Positions 12,121-26,033 are shown, counted from the first letter of the stretch. The stretch: 64,000 bases of DNA from Eucalyptus grandis (GCF_016545825.1 NC_052613.1:46730112-46794111); one strand, 5' to 3'. Notes: generated by a model from the letters alone, not told the origin. Made by a program: numbers and translations.

Positions 12121-14913
12121 GAGACATACTGGGCTAAACTAACCTGGCTCAGGAGTAGAGTTATTTCTCTCTCTCTCTCATATGTACTGCTCTCAAAAGT
12201 CCTACAGCATAATCTGACGGAAAACACCTACAGCTCTTACTATACATTTGAAAAAACTATTTGTCCAATTGGAGATGAGTACATATGATTTCTCCAGCTG
12301 GAGAAGGAGAGAGGAAAAGAGAAGGAAGGTGGGGGGGACTGACAGATATGGTAACATAATCAATGTCCTCATATGCGAACAACGATCGCAATCCAATCTT
12401 GCATGCCCTGATGCCGGTCGAAAGAGGAGAAAGAGCATCAAACATGCGTGGGGGGGTCATGTTCCAAAACCCTAGCAATCTCTACCCACAAATGCAAACA
12501 TAAACAAAGAAGAAATTCAAAACATATGTACATGATCGGGGGAAAACAAACGAAACCTTCCAAACAAATGCATTGTCGTTCTGACACTCGCTCCACTTGC
12601 TCCGCATCGTGTGTAGTTTCCAACGTCCATGTCCCACCCCATTTCCCTAATTTGACATCATCGTTTTCATCTTCACATGGGTTTATAGTGGTGAGCAGAG
12701 CCATTACCTTCCGGTTTTTTTTGGTCGGTTATTGCCCTCCGGTTTATAAGGAGGATTTGTCAACCGGACTGCGTGCCCACTAAATCAGGCCTAAATGTCC
12801 AGCTGAACTGTTTGACTTCTTTTTGAAAATTTCCTTTTTGGGGTATTAAACACATTTTAGGTTATATAGTATCAAAACTTTTGGGCGCCGGAATTAGGTA
12901 CGTTTCACCAAACCTTGTCAAACGTCTAGATCATTTTTCTGAGGTACTTTAAGCCAAAAACTTGCCTTGGCAAAGCTCAAAACAAAGCAAGTGCCCACCA
13001 ACTTTGACTTTGAAACATTTTCGAAATGCTACGCGAGGGCTCTAATGAATCCTTGGGTCCCTATCTTACCCTGGCAAGCTAATTATTCTTCCGATTTCGT
13101 CCCCTGTAGTCCTAACATACCCAAGCCACCATAGTACAAAAAGGAGGGAGAGTTAGCTGGTTAGCTGATGCTCGCGGCTACCGTTGCCAACTATGCCTAC
13201 GAAGTCGACGGACATGTTGTGGTAACATAAGCTTATGGGATTGAGGTGTCTGCACTAGAGAGAGAGAGAGAGAGATGTGGTGGCATTGACATTAAGTTGC
13301 GAAAGCAGGGTCTCGTGCAACTTTAGGAGAGCCAGATCTGGTAGTAGGACCGCCATCTTTGTTTGGCATTTGTTCTCAATTTCCCTTAAAGCTTCTTTCG
13401 TAACTCTTTGTCTCTCCACTTTAAAGTTGCCATTATAGTTAAGTGATTAAATATCCGTTGCCAAACGAATTAGTACGATAAAAGTAATTTCAAGTCAAGG
13501 ATCTTTTACTCATTACAAAATCTTAAAAGCGAAAGCATTTTCAAACGCACCCTTAATCCGTCTCTCTCAAATCAAACGTGCTTGTCAACTTCACTTATCT
13601 CGCTATCAATTAATCATGCTACCATATCTTTTCAAGATTTTTTTTCTTGGAATCTGTAATTTTTTTCATTGCATGAAATAATAGAGAGAAAGGTGACATA
13701 GAATCCCCTTTTCTTTTATTAAAAAAAAGAAAAAAGAAAAAGAAAAGAACTGCATAAAATAATTAGGAACATGATATAAGTCTTATTTTCATATTTCCAG
13801 CCAATCTATAAATGCTTGAAAAATGGCGAATCCCAGCCATGGCCCGACACCCCGGCAGCCCTACAGGAACAGGCTACAGCTCGACGACGAAACCGCATCT
13901 CCACATGGTTTAATGGGTCTTCTTCCCGAAACGCACCGTTTTTTTCCGGCTCGACGCGTTACGCTCGCTCATTGCCCCATCCTAATTACTCAATTTCCTC
14001 AGAAAAACTTGTGGTGTCCATTGTCCATGTCTTTGTATTTGCGCAGTAATAAATAGGAAAATTATTCGGATCTCAAGTAAAATTTCATGTTCTTTTTTTT
14101 TTCGTTTGACTCAAAACTCTGGATATTTGGGTGTTGATTTTTATTTTATTTTATATATATATCCCTAGATTAGAATTGTCATTTATCCATGTTAATAAGT
14201 ACGTTTCAATTGTTACCACTGTGAGTGAAGATAAAAGAAAATGGTTAACATTAACACCGGCAAAATTCTCAACTTGATACATTTGTGCCATATTTATTTA
14301 AATTGATTTTCGTCAAAAAGTTCCAAATCAGTACATCTGTGCCATATATACCGGAGTTGATTTTTGCGTTATGAAAAAAATATCAAATCGGTATGGAGGC
14401 AAATCTATCCAAATACTAAGGCAAATTGGGGCAAAACGAAAGATTCAGCAGATTTTTTTAAACGTGAAAGGCAGCTCTTATGGCAAAGTGGCAATTTTAG
14501 AAGATTTCAAATCTCAGCTCATTTGTTCCAAATCTACATTCCCAAAATGATATCATTTAGGAGACTCATCCATGTCAAATTTACATATTCAATTCACATC
14601 ACACATCGATCATATGAAGTATTTGTCACATCTGATTTTTCGTCATGAACGGACTTTAACAGAAGATAGATTTGTCATAAGTATCTACCAATTTGAAATT
14701 TTTTAGTGGTATTAATCCATATAAAGGAAGTTTCTAAGAGGACAAGAATGGCAAGCTGAGAAAGCAACCTTAAATTTTCTTCATATAAGGTTGTGCTCTT
14801 AACAAAATTGAATCTGCTGCGACATGCTAAATAGGAAAGAATATTCGAATCAGCGTCACTTTTATTCCTATACTTTTTCATAGCAAATATCGGATAATTT
14901 CTAGTGGCCAAGA

Positions 14914-14955
<42 letters not shown>

Positions 14956-16430
14956 TATTATATTAGCATAACCATTTGCATATGAAGGACACATGTGAGC
15001 AAGATTCCAACTGTTTGATGACAACGTGACACGATAACAAGAGGGCTTAGAGATCTTGACCTCGAAGTCAGTGGGGGCAATGAAGACAATATCGTTGACA
15101 CTAATCCTTTCGTTCGAAGATAACAATAATTAATTTTTTTTCCTAATTAAATGAGACGTGAATCGTAATTTTGGTTACTCTAAGCACTGCCGTGGTAACA
15201 CAAATATAAATTTACCACGAGTCGCATAGAAGTTACAAACTTTCTTGTGGCATTCGATGTGGTCCCGTACATCAATGGGCCTTGTCATATTAGGATTATA
15301 ATAAGTAAATAGTTACTCAAATTGTCATGGTCCACCCATTGATTGGACCGATTAGATGGCATATTTGAAGCTAGTAACTGTCCGTTTCCATTATATTTGG
15401 AAGAAAGAAAAAGATTTGAGATACCCAAAAAGATATATTAAATTTTTTTATGTTATATGATAGTATTGATTATAGTGGTGTTGGAGTTTGGTCAGGTCAG
15501 ATTCGGGGAACATATATGAAAATTGAAAAGCTGCCTTAGAAGACAAAACACGCCGCGAGAAAGTCTAGTCTAAGGTTAAGAGTCAGAGGCACCTCCAACA
15601 GAGGTGGTCTCTAGAGATTGACATTAGATAATTTAAGAATTCACGACTTGGATTTTGAGTCATGTGATCTCTGGCCAAAAAACTTCAGCTGATGGACAGC
15701 CTATGATCTGTCCGGGGTCGCCATTTTCACGTGTGTGCTCTCAAAAACGTCCAAAATGAAGTCATCGCTTTGTTACCGATAAATAGATTAGTAATTGTCC
15801 AAACTGAAGCCACAACCACATCTCATCCTTCCGAGCAGAATGATGGTGAGAACTGAAATTGAGATGATTGAAATTAGAGCTTAAAGTTATATTCACTTCG
15901 AAACTGAGGCGACCTATGACCGTGCTTATTACTACTAGAATGATCAACTACAAAACAATTCAGCCGGCAAATGAGAATGAAAGGAATTGCCCCAAAAATT
16001 GTAGATTTATAGTCAAAGATTGGACTTCAGACAAACAACCTTTGGTGCCAGATATTGTCTCCTAATGAACGACGAGGAGCAAAATCTGCCGTGGAACATA
16101 CATGGTGTAGGATGGTAGCAGACACTGAGCAAGTTAAGTGGACCTATCAGATAATGAAAAGACAAAAAGGGTTCGGGCCATCCCCCGGTAGGCTATGAAT
16201 AGTGGGCTTTCTTTGGGCCTATTGTGTTAACTTGTCCTAAACACGGGGAAGGGACAGCTGCCCCTACACACTCTCTTTTCTCAAAATTAGATACTCAATT
16301 ATACAAAATTAGATTTTTTCTATTGGCATATAAAAAATTAGTTTTCAAAGGGTAGTATTTACTTCATCTCAATGTAATAGTACAAAGACGATCATATAAA
16401 TATCTTTAAAAAGAATCACCGGGCCATTAA
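12121..16430. other. Gene-less intergenic region
   Basis: No gene recognised. Short features are a CT tract at 12168-12180, a (GA)n tract at 13257-13275 and a (TA)n tract at about 14917-14951. A short two-frame open stretch at 13816-14056 follows a TATAAAT at about 13806, with no recognisable product. The frames at 12202-12783 and 15762-16065 look random. Confidence 0.45.
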
Positions 16431-16435
16431 AAAAG

Positions 16436-16590
16436 AACATTGGGTTTGCCCCAGTAGCTAGGGAGAAGTGGGGATTCGAATCTCAGATAAGGTTGGAAGG
16501 ATAATTTACTTTAAGTATGGATTTCGACTCTCACGCCCTATAGTCAAGAGTAAGAGTAAAATATAGTCAAGAGTAAGAGTAAAAAATAGG
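16436..16590 (+). mobile_element. Possible tRNA-derived SINE fragment
   Basis: A sequence resembling pol III boxes, ccccagtagctaggga then ggggattcgaatctc (B-box-like), is followed by two tandem copies of a 23-bp AT-rich unit ending in AAAA. No clear target-site duplication was found, so this call is tentative. Confidence 0.35.
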
Positions 16591-17098
16591 AGTACAGTAA
16601 GACTAACCAAAGAAAAAATATATACTTATCTTCAAAAGAACTAAGAAAGTGTGAAAAAAGAAGTTTGGAACATAAATTGAGGACCACGGTTTATTCTTGC
16701 TAAAAACTTGCGTGACAACGGTAACATGACAATAGAAATGACCAAATTGAAGGACATATTGTATCTGTCCACACATAAAAATCCAGCATATAAAAAGTAT
16801 CCTATGAATGCTTACAAAATCATTTAGAAAACAAGTCGTTCTAAACCTTTTTAAGGATCCATACACTTAATGTCTTAGTTTAACTATCACATCACTCTCC
16901 TAATGCCGTTCAGGAACCATTTCCTTTCTCACGGGTATTATTTGGAAGTATGAGGGCAATAAGGCAAGGATCCAAGCCAAGGAACCGAAACACTCACGAA
17001 TCCTCATTTAACAGAACGATAGATGAAAAAACAGACCACAAAACACTTCAACCGAATTGCAGTCCCATTGTACCGAAGTTGCTCCGAATTTTGGGGGC

Positions 17099-20000
17099 TT
17101 AGTATGTGTATCCTTTTACGAACATCCCTTTCTTTGCTTCCTCGCTTTCACCCTCGGCAGAGTACTGTCCAAGTTGAGCCAATGAGTTCGCCTTGGCACG
17201 CACCAACAGTGACTTCTGTGCGGCTTCAACATTCTCTGGCCTTCCTTGCCATGTCTTCAGCACAGTATTCTGCAGCGCTCGTGCATATGAGAAGGAAACA
17301 TGCCAAGGGTTGGGGCTCTGGTTCATCGCGTTAAGGTTCTGGGTGGCTTGGACTTCAGATTGTCCTCCTGACAAAAACTGGAAACAAAGAGAAAAAAAAA
17401 AATGCCCATTATCTAATAGGTTCTATTGAAATTGATGCTCTCTGATCATAACTATGCAATTACCTGCTATCATGCTAACCTCCCACACAACTGCGATTAC
17501 TATCATATATTCATAAGAATCCCTCCCACATCAGTATATCTATAGTAGTCAAACCTACATGCCCAAACTTACCCTCGGTTTCATATATTGGTGCCTATTT
17601 CAGCAGAAACATACCATATGCATCATGTACCGCAAAAGGAAAATAAAAAAGAAAAGCCATCAAACATTAGAATAAGAATGCATGACAACACGCGACCAGC
17701 CTGCTAAATTGTTAGGCTTATATGTACTACAATAGGCTGCAAAGATGTGTAAATGTTAACATGAACATACCATGATTCCTGGAACAGCAGGTGGAACTCT
17801 CCTTCTCAACATTGTAAGAGTGTACTTGGCAATCGTCTCAGGAGAAGCCTTCTCCTTATGCTCAGCTCCAGGAGTTACCATGCTGGGTTTAAGCAGGATA
17901 CCCTCAAACAAAACATTGTTCTCAGCCAAATAGAAAAAGACCTCAGACCAAACCTTCTCTGCCACTTCAAGAGTCCTCTCAATAGGGTGGTCTCCATCAA
18001 GAAGAATCTCAGGTTCAACAATGGGCACAAGGCCATTATCCTGCACATTAGACAATATATAACAACTAAGGGACACCAGATATGAAAGCAGTGCATCCTA
18101 TTTACAACCTTCAAGACGGATGTTTACTGAATCGGAAAATTCCAGCCTATCAGAAAATTTAAGTAAAATAATCATCTAAAATAGTATTTACTCTATTTTT
18201 AAGTAGAAGGCATCACCCAAAAAGGAAGCATTTTCAAGGACCAAATCGAGCTGACAAGTCATGCAGGCATAAAATTGGACATATTGTCGAACAGTCAGTC
18301 AGTTCAAATTTCAGCTCCAATATAAAAACAGTGATCAAGAAGTTACAGTCATTGAGAAGTCCTTTATTTAGTTCTTACACCAAAAACAGTTTGTAAAATG
18401 AGAACAGAGGTGTCTTAAGTTGATGAGTTACCTGAGAGATGGCAGCATATCGTGCAAGTCCCCACGCAGCTTCTTTTACTGCAAGAGCAGAGGGACCACA
18501 AGGAATGCTAACCACTGTCCTCCTGCAAAATAATTTAAGCATTGAAGGTTAATGAGCACAAGTGTAAAGCATTCAAATAGCAAGGGGCATATTCAGCAAT
18601 GGCAAACAGATTAGTTACATGTCGTGTAATAAGATATTTTCTGGACTTCTTTTTTCATAAAGAGAAATTAAAGAAAGGCCGAAAGTAACATCTTAATGAA
18701 CAAATTGGAGCACAAGCTGACTCACCATTTGGCAAAACGAGCACCTTGCTTGTAGTATTCAGCGGACCTTGAAGCCAATCCATCCAAGCCTTGGCACCAG
18801 GATTCGTTATTGGATCCAGGAAGAGGAACCAAACCCTTTGGACAAACAGAGTGTACTGATGATAAGCACATTGATAACGACAGTTTCTATTTGAAGCATA
18901 GACATTCAGGAAGGGCCGCTCAAAGCAAACCTTGTCAACTTTAATGCCTGGAACAATTTTCTCCTCACGCAGGCAGTCAACAAATTTCTTCCCATCTGTT
19001 GTCGATTGGTAAAGTGTCTCCTCAAACAAAATGGCACCAGAGATGTATTCACCCAGACCAGGCGTGGTCAACAGAAGTTGTCTATAAGCTTGACGATTGA
19101 CCTCAGTGTTGTCCAACCCGATGGATGCTAACCTTTTCCCACATGTTGCATTTGACTCATCAATGGCAAGGATACCACGACCAGGAGATGCAATGGATTT
19201 CTGTGCATAATGAACCAAGAAAAAGCTCACCAGACTGGTAGAATATGTTTACAAACATCTCCTTTAAATGAAATCCCACTGGGAGTAAATGATGTTTCAA
19301 CTCTTAACTTGGGGAAAGAATTACTTAACTCTCTCTCTCTGTCTCGCTCTATCTCTTACATAGAGCAACAATAGTTGCAATTTATTGCAAGATCAGATAA
19401 AGGGAAAAATGTTTGGGCTTGTCATAATGCACTACGACTCATCCAACATAAGAATATAATCAGATGACAAAAATATGAAACTGCTATGCATTGCCAGAAG
19501 ACAATAGTGATAGCAAAACTCAATCTCATATTCCAAAACAACAGGTGCAAGATAGGATAACATGAGAGGACACTTAGGATTAGAATCTTATGAAATTTAA
19601 AATTATGAGGTACACCTCCTCGAGGGAAATACAGAAGGAATTTGAAACATCCCACGGAGTTGGCTGTTTTGGGCCAAAGTAACTTTGGTAGGAGAAATCC
19701 AGCATAAACTGAATTAAGAGGTAAAGTAGGGACGAGTCAAATGAAATGTAAAAAGTGTCTCCACCAATTGGGGTCCCAAAGACGAAAGAAAAACAAGGAA
19801 CGCTATGTTCATTTATTCCATATGCACGCCCGGCGGCAACATTAGTTTTCATTATCCATCACGAGGAGAGTTCCCTCGGGATCGCGGTAACGGTTAGGCA
19901 GGAAGGCTCGTCTCCGATACGAACGAAGTTGATGGTAGGTCAAGTTTTATTTTTTACGAATGCAAACGAGCGGACCCAAGGAGGTGGACCACTCATTTGA

Positions 20001-20516
20001 GACAAAGCTGACAAAACAAAAGAACGCAGATAAATCCAACGAAAGATCGACAATCGATAGCTATCTCTCCTGGCCCAACAGAAGTCAATTCTGTCTCCAT
20101 GGAACTTCAAGCAATAATTGACCCACGGGAACACTCCACCGGTCAACGATCAAACCCAGCAAGATTCAAGATTCAAGATCCAAGCGCCCAACAAAGGATC
20201 AATCGAGCTACCCAGAGCCCTCAAACCTCATAATCAGAGATCCCAAACCCAAAACCCCACACCAAACCCGCATGCAAACAGCGAGCACCAACTGATCAAT
20301 TGCCCAAAACAAAAACAACCGATTGTAACGAGGGAGGGAGGGACTGACGGCGGTCTGGACGAGCTCGTCGGAGTAAGCGGCGGCGCGGATCGGGGCGGAG
20401 ACGCGGCGGGCGGGGAAGCGGGCGGCGGACGACCGGGGGCGCGGGGCGAAGGACTGCTGCCCGGCGATCCACTTGGAGGAGGTGGCGTTGAGCTTGGCGA
20501 AGCTGGCGCAGGCCAT
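17099..20516 (-). CDS. FBA3: Plastid class I fructose-bisphosphate aldolase, FBA3-like
   Basis: Cleaves fructose-1,6-bisphosphate to DHAP and glyceraldehyde-3-phosphate (reversible) in plastids. Six exons (minus strand, phases consistent): 20516-20349, 19200-18931, 18835-18726, 18522-18432, 18040-17771, 17377-17099, coding 395 aa, a normal length for plastid aldolases. Residues 1-46 form a Ser/Ala/Arg-rich chloroplast transit peptide (start [16 protein letters not shown], basic [15 protein letters not shown]). The aldolase barrel follows, with [54 protein letters not shown] and the Schiff-base lysine in [20 protein letters not shown] and the C-terminal FVKGYTY, whose final Tyr is needed for catalysis, are also present. 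The C-terminal wording ([20 protein letters not shown]) resembles AtFBA3 rather than the leaf forms FBA1/2, as I remember those sequences. No defects seen. Confidence 0.95.
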
Positions 20517-20623
20517 TTCCCTTCTCTTCGCACGGAGGAATCCGATCGAGCGAGCGAGAGGGAGAAGGAGGAGGAGGAGGAGGAGGAGGAAGTGGAGGTT
20601 GGTGAGGAATACGAAGACGTGCC

Positions 20624-20637
20624 TATAAAATATAAAG
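20624..20637 (-). promoter_or_regulatory. Probable TATA box of the aldolase gene
   Basis: On the minus strand this reads TTTATATTTTATAG, about 110 nt upstream of the aldolase ATG. The stretch between is a CTC/CTT-rich leader, (GAG)n on the plus strand at about 20565-20590. Position and composition fit a core promoter. Confidence 0.5.
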
Positions 20638-20639
20638 GG

Positions 20640-21899
20640 GGCAAGGGGGAAGATGGGGGACTTGCTTCAGTTCTTCTCGTGAAGTCCGCAGACCGTGAAA
20701 GAAAAGACGGCCTCGCGTGCGGAGCCTACCAAACGTTCGCTGTCGTCGCTGTTCTGGTTTTTTTCTCTTTCCTGCCTTCCTCCGCCTTGGTCGCGAATTT
20801 GCCCCCTTCTCACCTGCCCGAGCCTAGCTAGTAGCATCGACCTAACCATCCCTGTCCTTTCACTAGTTCTTCAACTCCCGTCCTCCCCCCGGCAGGAAGT
20901 GACCCGCCTGCCCTGGGGAATTGCAATTTGCAATTCGATTATGCGGGCCGGGTGAGCCGGACTCGCCCCGTTTAAGCAAGGTTTCGTAATTGAAGACCCT
21001 CGTTCAAGCCCGCTCGACAGTGTCTTTGGGCCCTTTTAGCGGGACCCGGCTCAACTTGTGTAGTTTTTATGAGGATTGCTACGTTTATTCAATTTGATTT
21101 TTTCGTTTTTTGGGTACTCATCAACGTCTTCATATGTCGTATTTATGAAATGGTTCTTCAGTGTCGTCCTCTGAGCTATCTCCACTTTTTGACCTTCTGT
21201 AGTCTTTCAACTTTCGAGGTTTCAAGCCGGTCATATTATGTGGATTCTAGGAGCTAATAAAATGATGCACTCAATTGTTGACCCGGCGCAAGGAGATTAA
21301 TAGATAATCGTGTTTGATGCTTTGATCTCCCGCGTTTGTTAGTGCGTTACATGGCTAGAAGAAAAGTGTTTAAAAGCGCTTGCAGTATCAAGCATTTATT
21401 GTTAATCAATTTCTTAAATTGGTCTTAATAAATTGAGCTTCTGCTAAATTTGTAATTGGCCACGATAAATGTCAAGGAAGATGTAGCCACGGTTTATGTG
21501 GAATGATGAGAATTACAATATGTTGACGAGTATATAAAGAAAAACGAACCGTGAAGGTAGACTTAAATCGATGTATGAAAAATGTATTGTAAGATAACGT
21601 CCCCATCATAGAAACGAAAAAAGCAAACATCCGAGGTATTGTATATATCCATGTTTTCACTTCCTTTTCCGACCCAATTTTGAAAATTGAAAACGAGATA
21701 TCTGTTTTAAAGGGATTCAAACAGCCATCACAAGAGACCGCAAAGCAAAAACATCCTCTGTATCGTCAACCACCTGCGAATCAGACCGATTGTCGCATTT
21801 GGACCTCACTTGCACGCCTGATATTCAGGTCAACATGGGAAGGCTTGAAATTAGAGAAAAAAACAACACACACACACACACAGAGTATGATATATCTAA

Positions 21900-21933
<34 letters not shown>

Positions 21934-22154
21934 AAAGACCATTGTTGGCCAAGTTGAAATTAAAGCAAATAACTTATTTACGGTAAATAGTATAAAAACA
22001 CAGAGTATGGTATATTTAATATTTAATTCAAATTTGTTTTCAAAGAGTAGAGGGTGGTTAATTGATAACGCTTGCTATTTATTTTAATTTTCTTGAAAGT
22101 TCATGGGACTATATGTCGCACAAACTCAAAGCAAAATAATATTCGCGTGGTTAG
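20640..22154. other. Intergenic sequence upstream of the aldolase
   Basis: No gene recognised. It includes a short (CA)n run and a poly-A tract of about 30 nt at about 21867-21932. Open frames here are short and AT-biased. Confidence 0.5.
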
Positions 22155-23237
22155 AGAAAAAACTGTGAAAGTGCAAAATTTTCTTGAAGAACTTCAATTT
22201 ACGTCAACTTTTCGAGACCCGCATTGTAGAGCCTTTGTCTCTTGATGTCATAACCTCTCATTTGTTGATAATTATTACCATTAGTATCTATTTGAAAACA
22301 CATTAGTCCCTATTTATAATTCTCAAAAAAAAAAAAGCATTAATGGCTCACTTTTTTTATATGATTATAGATATCTAAGATGTTGTTAGTAATGTCTTTC
22401 AAATAATAATTTTTCCTAAAACCAACTTGTTTAAGGACTTAAAAGAATAAAGAATGAGTGATCAAGGACAGCCCATTTCGACCAAAAAAAGGTATAGTCC
22501 ATCATTAATGCTCCAAAACCCAAATATACATACACACACATTGAGTAGCTTACAACTAGCTTAACTTTTATTTTTTGGTCGGTTAGCTTAACTTAATTAC
22601 ACCATACCGACCAAAAAAAAAACTTAATTGCACCATGAATATTAGATGTCATTAGGTAGCCAAGGAATTATCTTTTGTAATCATTACCATATTCAAATAA
22701 CTAAGGAGAACTACTGTAAAAAGGTATGAAATCCTTGTCTTTGAGGGAGTTGTAGGTGTTCTCCTTCCTTTTGATCAAGAAGACATCGATTTGGATATAT
22801 TACCTCCATAGTTAACTTGGTCTCTTGCATACGAGTTACAAATATTTCTTGGGATTGGTATGGACTTGTGATGATACAAGGTTTTCCCCCCTATAATTGC
22901 ATGTGATTGCTTGAACAATAAACAGTCCATCAACTGGATCCACCGTGAATTTTGTACTCGAAGCTTTAGGGTTTCGATTTCATCAATTAAGCATTTCATA
23001 GATGGGTTTCAACTTCAAGAAATAAGTTCAGGCATTTGTGTCGTGGGGATAAAGTGATTGGTCATTTATTCAGAGTTTGTTACAAAATCTCCGCTGTGCT
23101 GAAGTGTTGTCCACGTCGCTTGTTTATAGATTTATGGCCTCATGGTTTGAGCTCGGGGGGTTTGACTTTTATCATGGTATTAAGAGTTAAGTTTCGATCT
23201 ATGTCACCCCCATTTAAGTTTATTTCACATGTAAGTC

Positions 23238-24052
23238 TAGGGGTGAGTATGATCCGGGTTGAGCCGATCCATCTCCTAACCCTATGACCAACTCACACAG
23301 TATTAGTCATCAATTTTTGGGATTGAGGACTAACCCTATTGAGCTTAAGACCGAGAACCGGACTGACCTAATGGGTTCAGTCCGGTTCCAAGGTCAACCC
23401 AGGACCAATTGATAATTTTTTATTTCAATTTTTATACTCCTTAAAAAAACGATTAAGGACTGGATTGATCCAATGGGTTCGGTCCGGTTTCAAGGTCAAT
23501 ATAAGACTAACTAATAATTTTTTATTTCATTTTTTGTACTCCTTGAAAGGGCAATAGAGGATCATACTGATCCGATGGGTTCAATGATAAGTAAGGTCAG
23601 CTAAGAAAGGCAAGCGGTGAGGGTCAAGTGGGGTGAGAGTCGAAGAGAATGAGCATCGAATGTCGAGTGGGGAGCAAGAAGCCAAGTGAGCATCAACGGC
23701 GAGCAAAGACGAGTGGCGAAAGCGAGCGAGGCGAGTGTCAAGTGGTGAGCGGAGAAATTGTTTTTTTTTTTTTTTTTTTCGATTTTAGCAAATTGAAGAC
23801 TAAGAAGACAAATAAGACAAGAAAGCGAATATTAGAGGAGAATGCCATAAAATGCCTTTTTGGATGTCATGAGAACTCTTCACAAAAACATTTTCCTCTT
23901 ACGTAAATTATGACTATTGATGCCGTAAAAGGCATTAAAAACTTAAGTTATTAAAGAATAATGTAAATTACTTGAATTTCTCGCTAAAAAGCTATTTAAT
24001 GTTGTTGACGTCGTTTATTTTAAATTTTTTTCTATATAAAAAATTATAAATA

Positions 24053-24106
<54 letters not shown>

Positions 24107-24293
24107 CGGGGTTGTCTGCAGGTTGGAACCAACCCATAACTCTTAGGATCGAGGATCGACCCGCAAAATCTTGGTCCGAAATTTAAGGACTAAGGACCGA
24201 CCCAATCTCCTGGGAACCAAACCAGACCGACAGGGTTGGGTCGGTCCAAAGTCAGTCAGTCCAGGGTTGACCCTGGACTGATGCTCACCTCTA
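23238..24293. mobile_element. hAT-like non-autonomous transposon, copy 1
   Basis: The 1056-bp element is flanked by a perfect 8-bp target duplication TGTAAGTC (23230-23237 and 24294-24301). Its terminal inverted repeats read taggggtgagtatgatcc and, from the other end, tagaggtgagcatcag. An 8-bp duplication with these ends fits the hAT superfamily. It encodes no transposase. Internally it holds a repeated gcgagtgtcaag-type motif, a poly-T tract at 23760 and a (TA)n tract at about 24058-24103. Copy B has an empty site here (atgtaagtccgtg), so the insertion postdates the A/B duplication. A second copy lies at 60488-61504. Confidence 0.9.
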
Positions 24294-25713
24294 TGTAAGT
24301 CCATGAATTGCAGTTATAAGTGTATTCATATGATCTTGGTTTGATTTGCATGTGCAAGGAGGTGTTAAATTCTTTTTCACATCTCTTGTTTATGGGGTTA
24401 GAATCTTTAATAATCTTATCTGCACATGCCCTCTTTCAATTTAATAACTCGAGTTTTTGGATTTGATTTTTAAAATATTTTCAAATGGGAAATGACATTG
24501 TACTGTGCATGAATGGCGCAGTTGATCATCATCAGCATCAGCATCTGGGTAGCATTGTCTTTTTAGACTGAAAGACGAAAAAAGGAAACGCATGTTACCG
24601 TGAGAAAGCTAACTTCACGTAATAACTGTCAAATGCATTGTTCTGAAGGACAGCTGAAATCTGTACTTGGTCTCGGAGATGTATACTGAAGTTAACGTCA
24701 ACACTTCCGAGAGGACCACTTGTATTAACCTTTCCAAAGTGAACATTTGCTGCGTCCTTTTCCTCTGATGGAAGCAAGTGTTCACTTCGTGGTTCTCACA
24801 TTTCTAACCTATGATCAAAGGAGGTGACGAGATGCAAGGTGAGGAGCAGTGGGGAGAAGAAAGAAGAAAACGTAAACATCTAAATGAATAACTTAAACTT
24901 AATTAATATAAAATTTTTCATTTTTTTTCAATCATAAATTTCTGACAAAATTGCCCCTATTTTAATTGTCAGAAAATATTTGCCGGCAAATTAAGGTTCT
25001 TAATAAATATTAACTTGATCAATTCGGATCTTTATTTGACACAAAATTCACTTCGGATCTTTATTTGAAACAATGGGTCCACTTGAATCCTTATATGACA
25101 CAAAGTTCATTTTGGGTCCTTATTTAAAAAAATAGATTCATTTCGGATCCTTATTTGGAATTTTCCCCAATTTTATTGATTAGCCTGATGATATTTTTAT
25201 GTACAATATTGCTATGTACTACAGTCCCCCTAATTACTTTTTATATTAGTGGTACAATTTTGTTGCACTTGACCAAATCAACAGAAAGTGATTAGCCTCC
25301 CTTTTCCAAAGCGCCAAGCTGCGGATAGATAGATATGCCGCGAATCACGATGGGATCTTATCCAAATTTAACCCTAACATTCTTCTGAAAGAGAAAGAAG
25401 GATTTGGAAAGATTTAGAAATATCTCCTCTAATCAAATCTCAGTTTTTGTGGGATTTTATACGACAGAAGCTATCTTGAGATCTTATTTTTAGGGTATTT
25501 TCTTGAAAAATAATACCACAATGGGGATTATATGACAATGAACCCAATAACCCATAAGGTTAACATTAGTAATATGTAAATTTGGAGTATATTCTATTAT
25601 TATTGACAATATAAATTAAATACAATTTCATCATTTATGGGCACTAAAAAGGTGAAGAAGGTGTATCATCCAGTACCACTTAAGAATATCTAGAATCACG
25701 CTTGTAAGGATTT

Positions 25714-25907
25714 TTTTTTTTTATGACCCGAGAACCGCCATACAGCTAACAATCGGCCACATAAATCCGGGCCAACCCTAGCACAGGGACCCACCTCCCA
25801 TGTGCTACACTTAAGTCACGCAAATTGAGCGCATGGAGAATCAAATCCCCCCAAGCGGGATGGGGACGTTTGCCCAAGCCAGTGTGCCCACAGCAGGGTG
25901 GGTACGC
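25714..25907 (-). mobile_element. SINE inserted in copy A (minus orientation)
   Basis: Copy B has no insertion at this site. On the minus strand the insert ends in poly-A (plus-strand poly-T at 25709-25722) and contains a B-box-like GGGATTTGATTC. It is bordered by GGATTT on both sides. That fits a pol III-derived SINE, with a family different from the two SINEs near 30 kb. Confidence 0.6.
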
Positions 25908-25951
25908 GGATTTCTTGAATCGCAAAAGTAAAGATCAGCGATCTGCAGCTC

Positions 25952-25958
25952 TATATAT
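25952..25958 (+). promoter_or_regulatory. Candidate TATA box of the copy A small ORF
   Basis: TATATAT lies 82 nt upstream of the ATG at 26034. The equivalent site in copy B (57019-57025) reads TATCTAT, so the box is disrupted there. Confidence 0.4.
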
Positions 25959-26033
25959 CGTTCAATGCTTGATCCTTTTGCTTGGCAAATTCTTGTCCAA
26001 ATCGGTGCAATACACGCACAGAAGAGAGGAAGG

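Noticed and set aside
13816..14056. Possible small gene after TATAAAT at 13806
   Set aside because: The TATA-like site is only ~15 nt from the ATG, two overlapping frames are equally open, and nothing resembles a known protein.
20118..20831. Long 237-codon plus-strand open frame
   Set aside because: It runs antisense across the aldolase first exon, its GC-rich leader and promoter. Its acidic, Gly-rich composition is a shadow of the transit-peptide coding strand.
23036..23230. Frame MCRGDKVIGHLFRVCYK conserved in both duplication copies (also at 53457-53660)
   Set aside because: Conservation follows from the segmental duplication. The stretch contains atcatggtattaagag, faintly like the tRNA-Met primer site of copia elements, but no LTR could be defined.
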